Source: Membranipora membranacea
Taxonomy: Eukaryota; Bryozoa; Gymnolaemata; Cheilostomatida; Membraniporidae
Direction: 5' to 3'
DNA length: 64,000 bases
NCBI GenBank assembly: GCA_914767715.1
Contig: OU612071.1
Span: 21,635,681-21,699,680, forward strand
The notes beneath the pieces were generated by a model that saw only the letters and a program-made list of their open reading frames with translations, was not told where the DNA came from and ran no database searches. The first letter of the stretch is position 1, and every line of letters begins with the position of its first letter. A program made the translations under genes and the position numbers. Of the stretch, positions 1 through 11,823 are shown in pieces.

Positions 1-2480
1 AGGGGAAAACCCTCTTGGCGATGAAGGCCTAGACTTACTACTAAATGGTAAATCAGAGCACTCTGGGCTTGTCTAGTGCTAACACTACGATTTTACGATG
101 CGTTGTCTACACTAGATTATTACGAATTTAATTAGGAGTTGTCCCCACGTGAATAAACAAACATTAGAGCCTATTCAAGCTGATAAGGAGTCACAAAACC
201 AAGCAAGTCCAGCATCAATCCAACAGTCAAACCACAACAGCACTCTGTCAAAGGAATTTTCAATTATTTAGTTTACCATTTACTGAAACACTCACAGTAA
301 TTGTACGTATCAGCATTCAGTTGATTTGCAAAATAATTCATCGCAAACCATATTCTATCATGATGAGAGGGTGCTTTTTCTAGCTTTCAATTTGTTACCC
401 TGCCAATCCTGACTGTCTTGAGGGCTTGAAGCGTCAAAGTAAAACCAGCTGGAAGGTTTTGTGGGGGGAGGCACTGTAAGCCTAGAGAGCAATTGAGGGC
501 CATAAAAATTAAATTGTCTGGGTTTTAGATGAGTGTCTATGGTGAAAGTTCATAAGCAGATTACCAAAAGAATAAAATCGTCGCTACAATTTTGATCGAA
601 TTACTTAGACGGGCATGAGCTATCTCAACAATTGATAACTTAAAAAAAGAATGACTTAACATTTTACATTACAGGTGAGGTCATTCTTGAATAGAAATCA
701 GGGATTTTGTTGTTATGATCTATCTTATCATACAATCAAGGGCTTGTTGATTGAATTGAGCATGACATTAATATTCCACTTTAAATCCATGTGATAATCT
801 GAGAGAAATCAATTATATTCAGCATTAGACGCAGCTAAATTTTATGGTGAAGAAACTATGAAGCTCTTCCTGATTTAGAACAAGAGAAAATCACAGATTA
901 GCAGGTTCAATTTGTGTTAAAAAACGGATGGGTTGTTGACAACACCTTCGAATATTTTCGGCTGATACAACTCACCGGCGTGAGTTTCCGATCCCTATGA
1001 GTTGGATAGATTTGATGATTGTCTGTCTATTCATATAGGTACAAAATTGTCAATGTCAATACACACATCATCCTATGTTTCTCATTTACGTAATATTAAG
1101 AATGAGTGAAATAGGCCAGGTATTATGCAGCATTTGGGTGAGACTGGGCTGGTGTGACCGTATACTGTGATACCGCCCTGCACGACGATTTTAACATAAA
1201 TAGAGAGTCAAGTGGAATTTCTTTTTATGCATAGGTAGTAAATTGTTTTCAACACGATGTGCAAATTATGAGAAAAGTTCTGACCGCAAGGCATATTCTT
1301 CAGTGCCGCTTAGGGCCTCATACGCAGGTACCGATTTTGGTTTTCACTCAATAGCACTCCGTCAATGAAAAGGTAGCCCTCAAACAAGACTTCAGAAAAC
1401 TCAGGTGGGGTACTATGAATCACACTGCATATTTGAAGGACATGTGGTTTCCCCGATGGATCTTGATCGTCTTGCTGCCCCTAATCTTTTCTCCCATGGC
1501 AAAACTGCTGACATTACTTCATGCAGGGTTGTTAACTCATGTGAAGGAAGCTTGATTTTAAAAATGATTACATGAAATTTTGGACCAGACAACACCAAGG
1601 GCCGTAGAATAAGTTTCGGCAAAATCAGAATCCTTGAGGGTAAGAATTAAGACCAGGTGGGGTACTATAATTTAGTCAAACCAGGCAGTTTCTCTTTAAA
1701 TCCTTTACTCACTTAGAGGGCTAGCTTGGTAGCCTACTCGTATACAACATTAAATATTTAACTATTTATCAGTGTCACTTATTACTGAAGATATAAATAT
1801 CAAGTATCATATTTTTAGTAGTACAACCATCCAAATTTAATTCACTCAATCACAAACAGATACTTAGAGACGACACATTGCAAAAAGAAACTACTTAGCC
1901 TAATGAGTGATCTGCTTAGTAAATATTTTAAAATAAGTGCACGACAAAGATTTAGCTCAGAGTATGAGCTATTACTCACTCACATGCACAGAGTGTTCGG
2001 TCATTTTCACTTACATTGTCAGTCATGATGGTGATCGATGCGAAGTTCTAAATATCCGAATAAGTGATCCTAATCTATAACAGCAGGTGAATTGTAATTG
2101 AATTGGTGGTAATGTCTGTATGCTATCACTGTCGAAGAAGGTGTCTGGACTCCATTACTTTGGTCAGAACTTTATACAAACAGTAGAACCTTAAGTCTTA
2201 GGGATCAAAGATACTAACAGAAGATTTAAATTCTGGAATTCTTAGATATCCAGCAAAACTATTCATGTTAATCTTTTGTTGTCAGCTTCTACGCTATGTT
2301 TGGCTATACAATGTTACTAATGCCAAAGCTAATGCTGAGGGTAGCAAATCTGGGACTAATTCCAGATTTGGTACAGTGTTTATTATGCTGGTAATTGAGG
2401 GAGAAACAATGAGGAAGAGGATTATGCATAAGTTTAATAAGTTTTGATACCAATTATACCAAATAACTAAAGCAGGTAAC
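1..2480. other. stretch without recognised gene
   Basis: No ORF or exon here carries a recognisable domain, and the two or three ORFs of 60-69 codons look like chance. The only structure seen is a 14-base motif (AGGTGGGGTACTAT) occurring twice in the same orientation, at 1403 and 1655, with otherwise unrelated flanks. Confidence 0.5.
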
Positions 2481-2489
2481 TGCAATCTT

Positions 2490-3010
2490 TCACTAATCAT
2501 CTAGCTGATGTTATTCACTGAGCTGATAATTGCTGAGCTGATAACTGTGCGAATACCAATTAAAGTAATACTGCATTACATTTAACTAACATACCTGATC
2601 ATAACCAACAACAAGTTTTTGTCAATGCATTGTCCTTTGTGGACCTAACCATTAATCCATGAAATAGGCTGTGACTGATTATGATCTACTCATATTGACT
2701 AAGTCTTTTTGTTTACGCTTTCACTTGAAGTAGCCAGTATAAAATACCAGCAGAGCGGTCTGGGCAATGAACTAAACTGACCAAAACATGGCAAGACATA
2801 GGCAGTTGTTTGATGCAAATAACTTTGTTGATATAATCTGACATCGGTAGCAACAACTCTCCTGATTATTCAACTAGTTAACCCTATAATATGGAGAGAC
2901 ATCTCCAGATTTGAGTATCAAGAATACAGAGCACAACAGACCTATCCCTAAACCTGTGTTGTGTGTCCTTACTGTGAAATGATGTAGTTCTAAGGGAAAC
3001 AGCACACCAT
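2490..3010 (+). repeat. diverged direct duplication, copy 1
   Basis: This segment aligns collinearly with 3205-3755 by eye, with many substitutions and small indels. Shared blocks include ATTAATCCATG (2651 and 3364), the TATTCACT(G/A)AGCTGATAATTG block, the TCTACTCA block and the ACCTATCCC block near the end. The offset grows from about 713 to about 740 bases, so indels have accumulated. No coding sequence is recognised in it. It could be an old tandem duplication or two copies of one dispersed repeat. Confidence 0.75.
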
Positions 3011-3204
3011 CATTACCAAGTTTACCAGTGATACCACAACTTCAGCAGAAAATCTGGGCCAATTTTCAGAAATTGTATGGTGTTTACAAACCTGATAATC
3101 GAGGAAGAAACAAAAAGGACACATCAGTTTCGCTATTGATGACAAATACCACGTAACTATACCAGATGTAGAGCTGCTAATCTCAGAACGAAATGAAATC
3201 TCTC

Positions 3205-3755
3205 ACCTATCATCCACCTGGCATTATTCACTAAGCTGATAATTGGGTAAACATCAATTAACATGCTAGAACATAGGTAGCTGTAATTTGTGTACCAGAT
3301 TATAATCCACAAGAAGTTTTGCCACTGCATTGGTCTTTTCTATCACATTGACTAGACTCCACCATTAATCCATGGGATAGGCTGTGCCTGATTATCGTCT
3401 ACTCACCATGACTTAGTATTTTTGTTTATGCATTCACTTTCGACAAGGGACAGCAGGTGCTCCTTGCTTTGAATAGGTAGTTTATTGCATCGGCACAGTG
3501 GACTGGGCAACAAACAAAATTGACACAAACACGGCAAATGTAGGCAGTTTTTGATGCCAATGACTTAGTTAAAATAACTGACTCTGAACATTGGTAGAAG
3601 CAACTCTGCTGATTATACAAATAACACATCACATATCATCGGCAGACACATCATAATTTAGTACCAAGAAGAGAACACATCAAACCTATCCCAATATCCT
3701 GGTGTCAAATCTCCTTACTGGTGCTGATCTAATTATTAGGGCAAACAGCACATGT
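3205..3755 (+). repeat. diverged direct duplication, copy 2
   Basis: Second copy of the unit at 2490-3010, in the same orientation and separated by about 200 bases of unrelated DNA. Conserved blocks are in the same order as in copy 1. No target-site duplication or terminal repeat was found, so the mechanism is open. Confidence 0.75.
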
Positions 3756-3759
3756 TTAC

Positions 3760-4920
3760 TAGCGACCCCGCAACTTAAGTTGTGATCATATGATCATCTC
3801 ACTCTCCAAGTGCCTGATCGTATGTGTCCTCATGTCATCAGCTCGACACCAAATATAGCCAGATGCCAATAGGCCTAGGCTAGAAATCTATCAAACAATT
3901 CACACAACTTCCTAACAGAGCAGTTTAATTTATATTAGAGGTTAGCAGGCCCATGGTCAAGAGGAGCCAGCAACGCACTGCCTCCCCTAGAATGCAACAT
4001 ATAGTGACCTAAAACCACTGTAATTGAATAATCCATGTCAGAATCAGCTCCTCTGGGATTTCAAATCGCTTAATATAGGCCTTTAATTTCTTTGGGGAGC
4101 TTACAGCCCCCTTCCTGTGATACTTAGCACTCGTCTAGTACTTTTGCCTCCCCTACCATCTGTTCTAAGCTATGGCCCTGGTTAGGTTGAATTTATTAAA
4201 ACATCACAACAGTTTGCCAAATTTTCCATACACTTGATAATTTAAATATACCATAGAGGAAATGCTCTATTCATAAACAGCTGAGGATGTGTTTGCTCTG
4301 TAAGCCATCGTAACAGGTCCGGTCACCGAAGTCTAGAGAGCAATTTATAGGGCGCTGCAAGTGAATTACATTGTTTTTTTTTCAGAGTTCAGATTCATCA
4401 TCGTTGCATCATCATCATCATTACTAACTGCATCCTGGTTTTATGTTTCATATATTACAACATCATAATATAATATCATATCATATAATCATAAAAGTAG
4501 ACCATACTGAGGACCATACTGAGACAACTTCCCCATGAAAAGAAGAGTCAAAAATACCCTGAGTTGCCTATGTTTAAACCATAAACCTTTGTAATTCGGG
4601 ATAAATCTGAGTGGTTGAAAGCCCTGACAACAATTATATGCAGGGTCAAAGAAGGGTATTTATAGAGTTATGTGACCATTCAGAGAGAGAACAACTTCGA
4701 TAAAATAGAAATACCTAGTATAGAAAACGCAACGTAAAATCGTAGTGTAAGATGGATGCCACAACTATAAATACAGGACTGTGAGCTGTTTCCTTCTTGT
4801 AGTGTTACTTTAGAGTATTCTGATTTGTGTTTGCATGTACTATTGGGAGAAGTTTCAGCAAAATATATAATGCATAACTATTTATATGGTCCGCTGCATA
4901 GTTCAATGCTGCACAAAACT
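3760..4920. other. stretch without recognised gene
   Basis: No supported exon. It holds an ATC-rich microsatellite (about 4396-4424) and a perfect 13-base tandem duplication at 4499-4524 (GACCATACTGAGG-like). The remaining exons of the minus-strand NHL-like gene would be expected here, but none could be recognised. Confidence 0.4.
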
Positions 4921-4928
4921 TGACTTAC

Positions 4929-6538
4929 TGAGTTGCAATAAAACTCATGGTATCTTGTGTCGACTTACGAAAGTTGATGACATAAATCCTTCCTCTATAT
5001 TCATAGTCTGACACCAGTGCTGTAGTAGGAGTTAGCCACATTGCACTCTGCATCAGTGACCATCTGCATGTCTCTAGACTTGATGTTATTATTGTAAAAC
5101 TATGTTTCCTGCAAACTCCCAACAGATTCCCTATGAAAAAAAGGTTGAAGATTTTAGCTGAGTTACTTGCAGATAAATGAGGCACACTTAAAAAAAAAAT
5201 AACTTCACAAACAATAACGCATCACTCTCTCTGGAATGGACCCTCTTCAGTTTCAACTCCCGACGCGGATACTCATATGCATGCAAAGAGTAACATAACA
5301 AGATGTACAGTTTTTAATGATTCATGAACGAATGATCAGGAACATGAGCGTACCGGTAGTTATGTTATACAGTATTACACTATCTTTGCCCTTGTCAGCT
5401 ACCATTAAAAGGTTAGGGATTGAGGGATTAATCTCAATAACTCCTCCTATGTCACGTAAACTCGGCTCCTGATTATTGTCAGAGCTATGAATCGCCCCTG
5501 TATCATAGTACTGATGTATCTCAGCTGTGTACGGCTTTAGTCTGAAAATAGAATGTTTTTACATGATGATTGGTTAGTCAGTTCAATTTTTTCTGCAATA
5601 AGAAACAAAGTAGACCACCACCCTTGTTCTTCTTTGTAGGTCTATCCATCCTTACACTCTGATAATAACTTAAATGAAACTGATGACTTGGCTTTTTCAT
5701 TTTAAGGAAAGTTTCAGACAGACAGAAAACTTTTTGTGTAGCCACAATGTAATATTCTTCATCATTTGAAATACTCAAACTGTATTACTATTTCCATCAT
5801 AAGAAATTTCTCTCTATATCTTTGGCAGTTGGAAAGTCTCAAAATTTTAATTTTTAATGTATTGATATGATATTCATACGCTTTCATTGTTTTCACGAGT
5901 AACAGATTCCTAACTCTCTGTGGCATCATTCTTAGCATAGCTGTATGTTTTGAACAGGCTAGGCCTTCATTTTAACATGAAAATGAAAATTTAACACCAT
6001 TCTTTATGCCACCTTATCAATCTTTTGTTCACCATTTTTATGTGCAGTTCATCGAACCAATTTCCACTATATGCTATTTTAGGGTCCAATCAAATCACAA
6101 TAAATTTGTAGTCATGAGCTCCAACAGAAACCACTATGCCATCTTCATTGTCATGAGTTCTAGTCCCACTGCCCCACACCAACAACAGGGACTGCAGGAG
6201 CCCCAATAAGTACTCCCACCTGCATAGTGACTGAGAGCAGACTCGGCGCAGACATTGTTGCCGTGACCTTCAACCACCCATTTTACTTTTGAATATGGTG
6301 AGTTACTTAACGATTCGATTTTAGCCAACATGGTCATCTAAAACAAATGCAAATAGTGGGTGAACTGAAAGACATTTACCGAGGCTGGTTGAGAAAATAA
6401 ATACCTTTTTGTGAAAGTGTTTGCTCACCTTGCAACTCTGGTGACAGATGGTTCAATGCCCAATTCAGTGACGCGATCAAAGTCATACGCTGTGATCCCT
6501 ATCAATACTAGAACGGAAATACTTTCAAATGACTGCAT
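4929..6538 (-). CDS. secreted NHL/beta-propeller-like protein, 5' exons only
   Basis: Three minus-strand exons splice in frame. Exon 1 (6538-6429) begins with a Met and a hydrophobic stretch (SVLVLIGITA) typical of a signal peptide, and ends at a GTGAGC donor in phase 2. Exon 2 (5541-5354) follows a TATTTTCAG acceptor and encodes a propeller-like strand set with LLMVADKGKDSVILYNITT. Exon 3 (5130-4929) follows a CTTTTTTTCATAG acceptor and encodes ALVSDYEYRGRIYVINF, again like an NHL blade (hydrophobic - D - x - N/R - I - I/N). It ends at GTAAGT in phase 2. All three phases match. NHL propellers usually bind protein or RNA partners; this one should be extracellular because of its leader. The gene at 34363-39284 has the same leader-plus-propeller plan. 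No downstream exons were found, so the gene may be truncated or its 3' exons too diverged to see. NHL assignment is by pattern only. Confidence 0.5.
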
Positions 6539-6769
6539 AGCCTACACCGCTTTCTGTATCGCAAGTCTACACAACTAAACTAACATATTGGGAGTTGTGT
6601 TCATTTGCATTTCAGTGCACTGAACATGCCCTTAAATTAGCAAGTTTCACATTCGATGATTGCAATGCAAATTCTATACCTTACTCTCAGCCAGCCTTGA
6701 ACATCAATAACCAGTGAGGTCTTAAACCACTGCTGCCACAGCTGGGCTGGGCTGGGCGGGGCTGACCAT

Positions 6770-7756
6770 GTTATCTGTGAAAAATAATGTTCGGAAGCAT
6801 AAATTTTGAATAAACTGACGGCCGTAATGGCACGCAAAATTGAAGGTAAGTTGTTATAACAGGGCGCTATAATATTGTCCAATAGATTATTGGTTGAAGA
6901 GTATAATTTAAACAGATCTCTTAGATTGACTTGGTAACATTCCCTGAAGCGTTCCATCAAAAAAGATGGACACGTTCTATGAAACATTCGATCTCCAGTT
7001 AAAGCAGTAAATATATGCTAAGAGATGGTAAAGGCAATAAATGAAGGGTACTAGACAAAATGTTTGTCGGTATCAAATGTTTGGGAATATCACATTAGCT
7101 ATCAATCTGATTGCCCTTGGACACAGATTATGATAAATATGAATGCCATAACTTAGATGACAAAAAATGAACTGATAATAAAATATCAATGAAATTTTGG
7201 TGTTGAAATCCCCCCTACACAAATGAAGCAATGTGATAGATTTTGTCACCTTTTTAGAAATGTATGCGATTTGTTTTTCCCAACTCAACTTATCATTGAT
7301 CTAAAAACCCAACAATATTGTCTCCCTCTTAAAAAGTACCCCCGCCCCACCACAAGTCAAGGAAAAGGAGTCGCGAACACAGTCTTGAACATTACACAAA
7401 AGGAAATGTGACTTCTTCATATTTAAAACCATCCGATTTGTAACACACCATCTATGAATTAATTCTAGGTCTAAATTAGTATTGTGTTGTAACTTGTCAA
7501 CATCTCTATCATGACTCAGAAACATAGTGTCATCTGCATATGTGTAACTAACAGCTGAAAGTAGCAGTTTGAGCAGGTCGTTGACAAATATCAGAAAAAG
7601 TGTCGGGGCAATTATAGAGCCCTGTGGGACACCTATGTTAATGGAAAGTGTAGAGGACTCTTCATGATTGTATGTGTCTTTTTGCCACCGGTCACTCAAA
7701 AAAGAACTAAGGAGCTTTAAAGCCCCATCTTTTACTCCGAGTTTTTCCAGTTTCAT
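6770..7756 (-). mobile_element. non-LTR retrotransposon fragment A (reverse transcriptase)
   Basis: Minus-strand remnant of a CR1/Jockey-like LINE. The ORF 7756-7301 carries GVPQGS, an IFVNDL block and YADDT, the catalytic YxDD box of reverse transcriptase. After a frame break near 7300 the thumb region continues at 7288-7073 (LSWEKQIAYISKK, then LSYGIHIY). A third piece ending near 6770 (NLPSILRAITAVSLFK) matches the usual LINE C-terminal pattern LP..IR....S...FK. The 5' end is missing: coding starts mid-palm right where fragment B's 3' tail ends. Frame breaks and missing domains make it non-functional. Clade is not certain. Confidence 0.85.
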
Positions 7757-9640
7757 AGTTAATATGTTTGATGTTTGATGTTTGTTTATTTAGACATTTC
7801 CGGTATCACTCCTAAAAAGGTTGACAAAATTGAAATGTTTACATAAAAATTGATGGAAAAATATTGCACTAGTTGAAAAATCTCATATAGAATTCAAGAA
7901 AGCTGTTCTGCCGTTTTACAGTGCGGCATTTGCTGGGTCGGTATTTGTCGATTACTGCTTTACGAGCGGATTTTCTTTGAGTGTTAGGTCTGATTCTATT
8001 GTTCAGCGGATGGGTATTATCGGTTGAAATTTTTAAAAAGTGTTTGCTGCATAGAGACATTAAGAAGTCGGATATATAGGGTAAGGCTAGCTTGGTCAGT
8101 CTATCGTCATAGTGCTCTATGTGTGGCATCATCATGCGTGTAGCGTATCTCTGCACTTTCTCTAGTTTCTCTTTATCGGCTTCGGAGATAAACTGAAACC
8201 ATACTGGGCAGGCGTAGGAAAGAACGGGTTTGACATTGGCAGCATAGAATGTTATCAGTCCTGCAGTGTTCATACCCATGGTCTTAATCTGCTTCATCAG
8301 ATACAGTCTGCTATTGCATTTGCTCACGACAGAGTCTATGTTGTCACTAAAAGACAGTTGAGAGTCTACAGTGACTCCTAATAGTTAAGCAGATTTAGAT
8401 GGGGAGATAAAAGTATCATCACTGGGGTTTACATCGAGGTTCATACCAGGTCGGTCAGGAAAAGCAATATTCAATACAACAGTCTTACTTGAGTTGAGAA
8501 GCATACTGTTTTCTAAAGACCAACTATTAGCATTTGATATAGCATCAGAGACATTGTCATCGGTGAGGTTTACAATAGGCTTATAAAATGTCGTGTCATC
8601 TGCGTACTTCACACAATTAAAACCTTCAGCTTTCAAGTCATTAACATATATCAGCCAGAGAATAGGCCCAAACTTAGTGCCTTGTGATCTACGCAATCGT
8701 ATGCCTTGCTGAAATCAATGAATACCATAGCTACAGATTCATTATTCATTTTAAGTTCCATGCAATCTGAAACAATTTTCTGTACCACATTGGTACATGG
8801 AAATCCTTTCCTAAATCCGCACTAATATGGGTGAAGTAAGTCAAGCTTTGCCAAGTAGGTTTGTAAATGAATGTTCAGATGCTTTTCAAAAAGCTTAGAT
8901 AAAATGGGTAATACAGAACTTGGTCTATAGTTGGATGGGTCATTTTTGTCTTCCCCATTAAATATGGGAGTGACGCGTGCAAATTTCCAAGCTGAAGGAA
9001 ATTTCCCTTCATCTTATATCCTATTGAACATGTCAGTAGGGACTGTGACAATGAAAGACATTGTGGATTTCAACATCCGAACTGATATATTGTCCAATCC
9101 TGTTGATTTAGAGTTGGGAATGCCCCTAACTATTTAACAATATCATGAAATATCACTGTGCAAAATCAGTTCCTATTCAATGATTATACACTGGGCATAA
9201 GTCTGAATAATCATGCTTATACCTTCATTATTCGACTTTATACAATGATTATACCACATTCCTGGCAAAATTATGCACATATAATTATTCAATGTATGGT
9301 ATAAGTAGACAACCTATTCAATTCAATTGTAATTATACAATGCAGGTATAACTTCATCTATTTATACAATCATTATCCCGCTTGGAATAAGCTCTGAATA
9401 GGAACCGATTTTGCACAGTGGATGATTTTTGGGAAGGTTGCTAACTTTATTGATGGGATTTCCTCACACAGTTCAGTTTGAGGTCTAGAAGATCTGTACA
9501 GAGACGTAAGTTTATCTGCAATAGAAGTAAAGTGTGCATTGAGTTCACTAGCTGAAAGATCAGAGGAATTGAACTGTTTAACGCCAGATTTAATATTGAG
9601 GGCGTTCCAAACTGATCTAGTGTCTCCTAAGAAATACACA
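7757..9640 (-). mobile_element. non-LTR retrotransposon fragment B (reverse transcriptase), interrupted by a MITE
   Basis: Second minus-strand LINE, a different family from fragment A. From 9640 downward it shows the pre-RT block (SVWNALN... LSASELNAHF), then fingers and palm including a motif-A segment FIDFSKAYD near 8715. A direct jump to SQGTKFGPILWLIYVNDL and KYADDT follows, so the stretch normally lying between motif A and motif B has been deleted. A stop codon also interrupts the usual SGFRKG block near 8822. The C-terminal half (8327-7869) is open and has LSYACPVW and LEKVQRYATRMM. A short 3' UTR ends in a tandem AAACATC-type tail (about 7772-7790), as in LINEs with microsatellite tails. 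It is 5' truncated and inactive. The MITE at 9154-9420 splits it. Confidence 0.85.
9154..9420. mobile_element. 267-bp inverted-repeat MITE inside LINE B
   Basis: The element starts CACTGTGCAAAATCAGTTCC and ends with its reverse complement with one mismatch over 26 bases (right end ...GGAACCGATTTTGCACAGTG). The reverse transcriptase reading of LINE B stops at one edge (FPKII, minus strand) and resumes at the other (a DIVK-like stretch, then SKSTGLDNISVRMLK), so this is an insertion. The interior is AT-rich, with further self-complementary pieces, and encodes nothing. Flanking target duplication is not clear: TAT on the left and GAT on the right next to the termini. The superfamily is therefore open. 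Confidence 0.8.
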
Positions 9641-9659
9641 AGAAAGCCTGACACTATCA

Positions 9660-11820
9660 CATTTCAAACAAGGATTGATCGAGGAAACAATGTCAATTAA
9701 AAATTATTGAAGTTTATTCGGGTTGTTTCAAACAAAAAATTACTGTCTTTCAAGTAAAGTTTTTAAGAATAGATCGGGCAGTGCTTCTGATTTGAGCAAC
9801 AATAAGTGTCATGTTCAAATCCCAAATCCTCCCCTAAAAGAAGACTTAAAAGTAGCAGCATTGTTGTAATGACGGCATATTATAACAGGTATAAAATACT
9901 TCTAGTTTCTAGTTACTATTTGATTATGATCAGGTGAAGACCAGAGAAGGCAGGAGGGATTTTTTTCTGCAGCTTAATTTGTGTTTAAGATTTTCCATAT
10001 GCAGTCACCAATAGCTCCTCGGCCATATGCCATCAACAGCTTGAAGTCAATATGGTCTGTTGGGTATCCAGATGAATCACAGTATGAAAGGTATTTCCTA
10101 TGGTATCTACTGTCATGAGGATATTGCTCACTGTGTTAATGGCTGAGATGCCATACAGAGAGCAAGGAGTTACAGGGGCCTTAGCCCATGAAAATATTCA
10201 AAATTATATTGCGCAAGCCTAAATTATTAGCCATTGTTTTGTAAGCCTAATGCCAGCAATCACTACACTCATATGCCTACCTGTAAATATGACAAGAGCA
10301 CTACCTAGTAAATCATTTGATTACACAAAGAGACGTTGCGACAACACAAACCATCACAAACCAACATAATTATGAGATTATATTAAATTAATCTTGTCAC
10401 CAAACAATAGCCCATGCGCCTGTTTTTAAATTAGCCACACAATTACACATTATATTATGAATAGTAACACATGATAACACTCTATGAGAAGAATGCTGTG
10501 TGTACAGCCTCTGCTTACAATTGAAATTGTTAGCATAATAAATTATGCTGTGTTAAACACTGTCCAGATCCTATCTCGATTTTAACTTATGAATCCCTAT
10601 GCTCAGTACCAAAATATGCACATATTTTGGTAACCTTCCATTTATTATTTAGTATGCCACCAACTCTTAAATCCATCTCATGCTTGATATCACGCTTTCT
10701 GCATCATATAATCGAATAATAATAAAATATAATTTATTTTAACCACAATTTCTAATTGAAAGATTCATACCCGTTGGTGTTGACTAAATAAGTCATCACA
10801 AAATTACAAAGAAGATCTTTCAGAACCCACAGAGTCAGTATATTTTGGAGGCATGTGCCATGTGAGATTATAATAATAACCATTCGCATCATGGTTGCAC
10901 TAGCTTGCCATACACTTCTAGTAGCTTGGCTCGGGAGGCACTACTGGCCGTGGAGCAAGTCAATTGAATAGTATAAAACTCAAGCACTTTCTGGACGATC
11001 AGATGTTTGACAAAGGTGAAAAAACCTATATATACATGGAAATTACAAGTAAACTACAAATGAATAAAAAATCTTGTTGAGATATTAAACATTAAAGTAA
11101 GATGGGAAACCAATCAAGACCAATTGTACCTAAGACTTATTTCCACATTTGCTGTTGAATGATGAGATTTCCTGCTAAATTACTGAATTCGAATCAGCAC
11201 CATCGCTAATTTATTTCATGATCAGAATATTATGTAAAGTGAATATTACAATTTATAATCATTTATAACCATTTATAATCTTTGGTATTCACAGTATTAG
11301 GTATCCTGTAGCAGATTATAATTGTACTTGTTGCATTTGGTACATAGGATTATTGTGCCTCATACATTGATTGAATTGAAAGCCTGTTATAGAAGGGGCT
11401 TTGTTTAGACAAAGAGAGTATATCAAAGGCTAAGGTCTCTGGTTTATTGCGCAATTGTAAGCATACATCAGGCATACTTTTGAAAAAACAGATAAACATG
11501 TTACATTTTGCTTGCATGCAACTTACAATGATCCAAAAATCGGCATATCTGGACAGCCCTATTCTAAATAACCAAGAAAAATGTAGAAGAAATCGAACTA
11601 CTGGAAGTAGGTGTGCGATACAATACTTTGTTATTAAAGGCCGTTTTTCGTAGATTTCTTTGAGAAATAATATTCTTTTAAATATTATTGTGGCTCATTG
11701 GGTTTATATTGGTATAATACAAAATTATATGTAGGTTTAACTCACCCATGATAAATAAACATCCATAGAGTGAAGTTCAAAGTTTGGTCAGGAGGAGATA
11801 ATCACAAAATTCAGCCAATA
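9660..11820. other. stretch without recognised gene
   Basis: No supported gene. A perfect 24-base palindrome (ACCAAAATATG and its complement around CA) lies at 10608-10631. A short run of ATTTATAATC-like units lies at 11250-11282. The short ORFs have no recognisable motif. Confidence 0.45.
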
Positions 11821-11823
11821 TTT

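Noticed and set aside
6134-6337. Minus ORF just downstream of the NHL-like exon 1
   Set aside because: Joining it to exon 1 gives an immediate stop, whereas exon 2 at 5541 joins in phase.
8931-9137. Plus-strand ORF of 68 codons
   Set aside because: Antisense shadow of LINE B reverse transcriptase.
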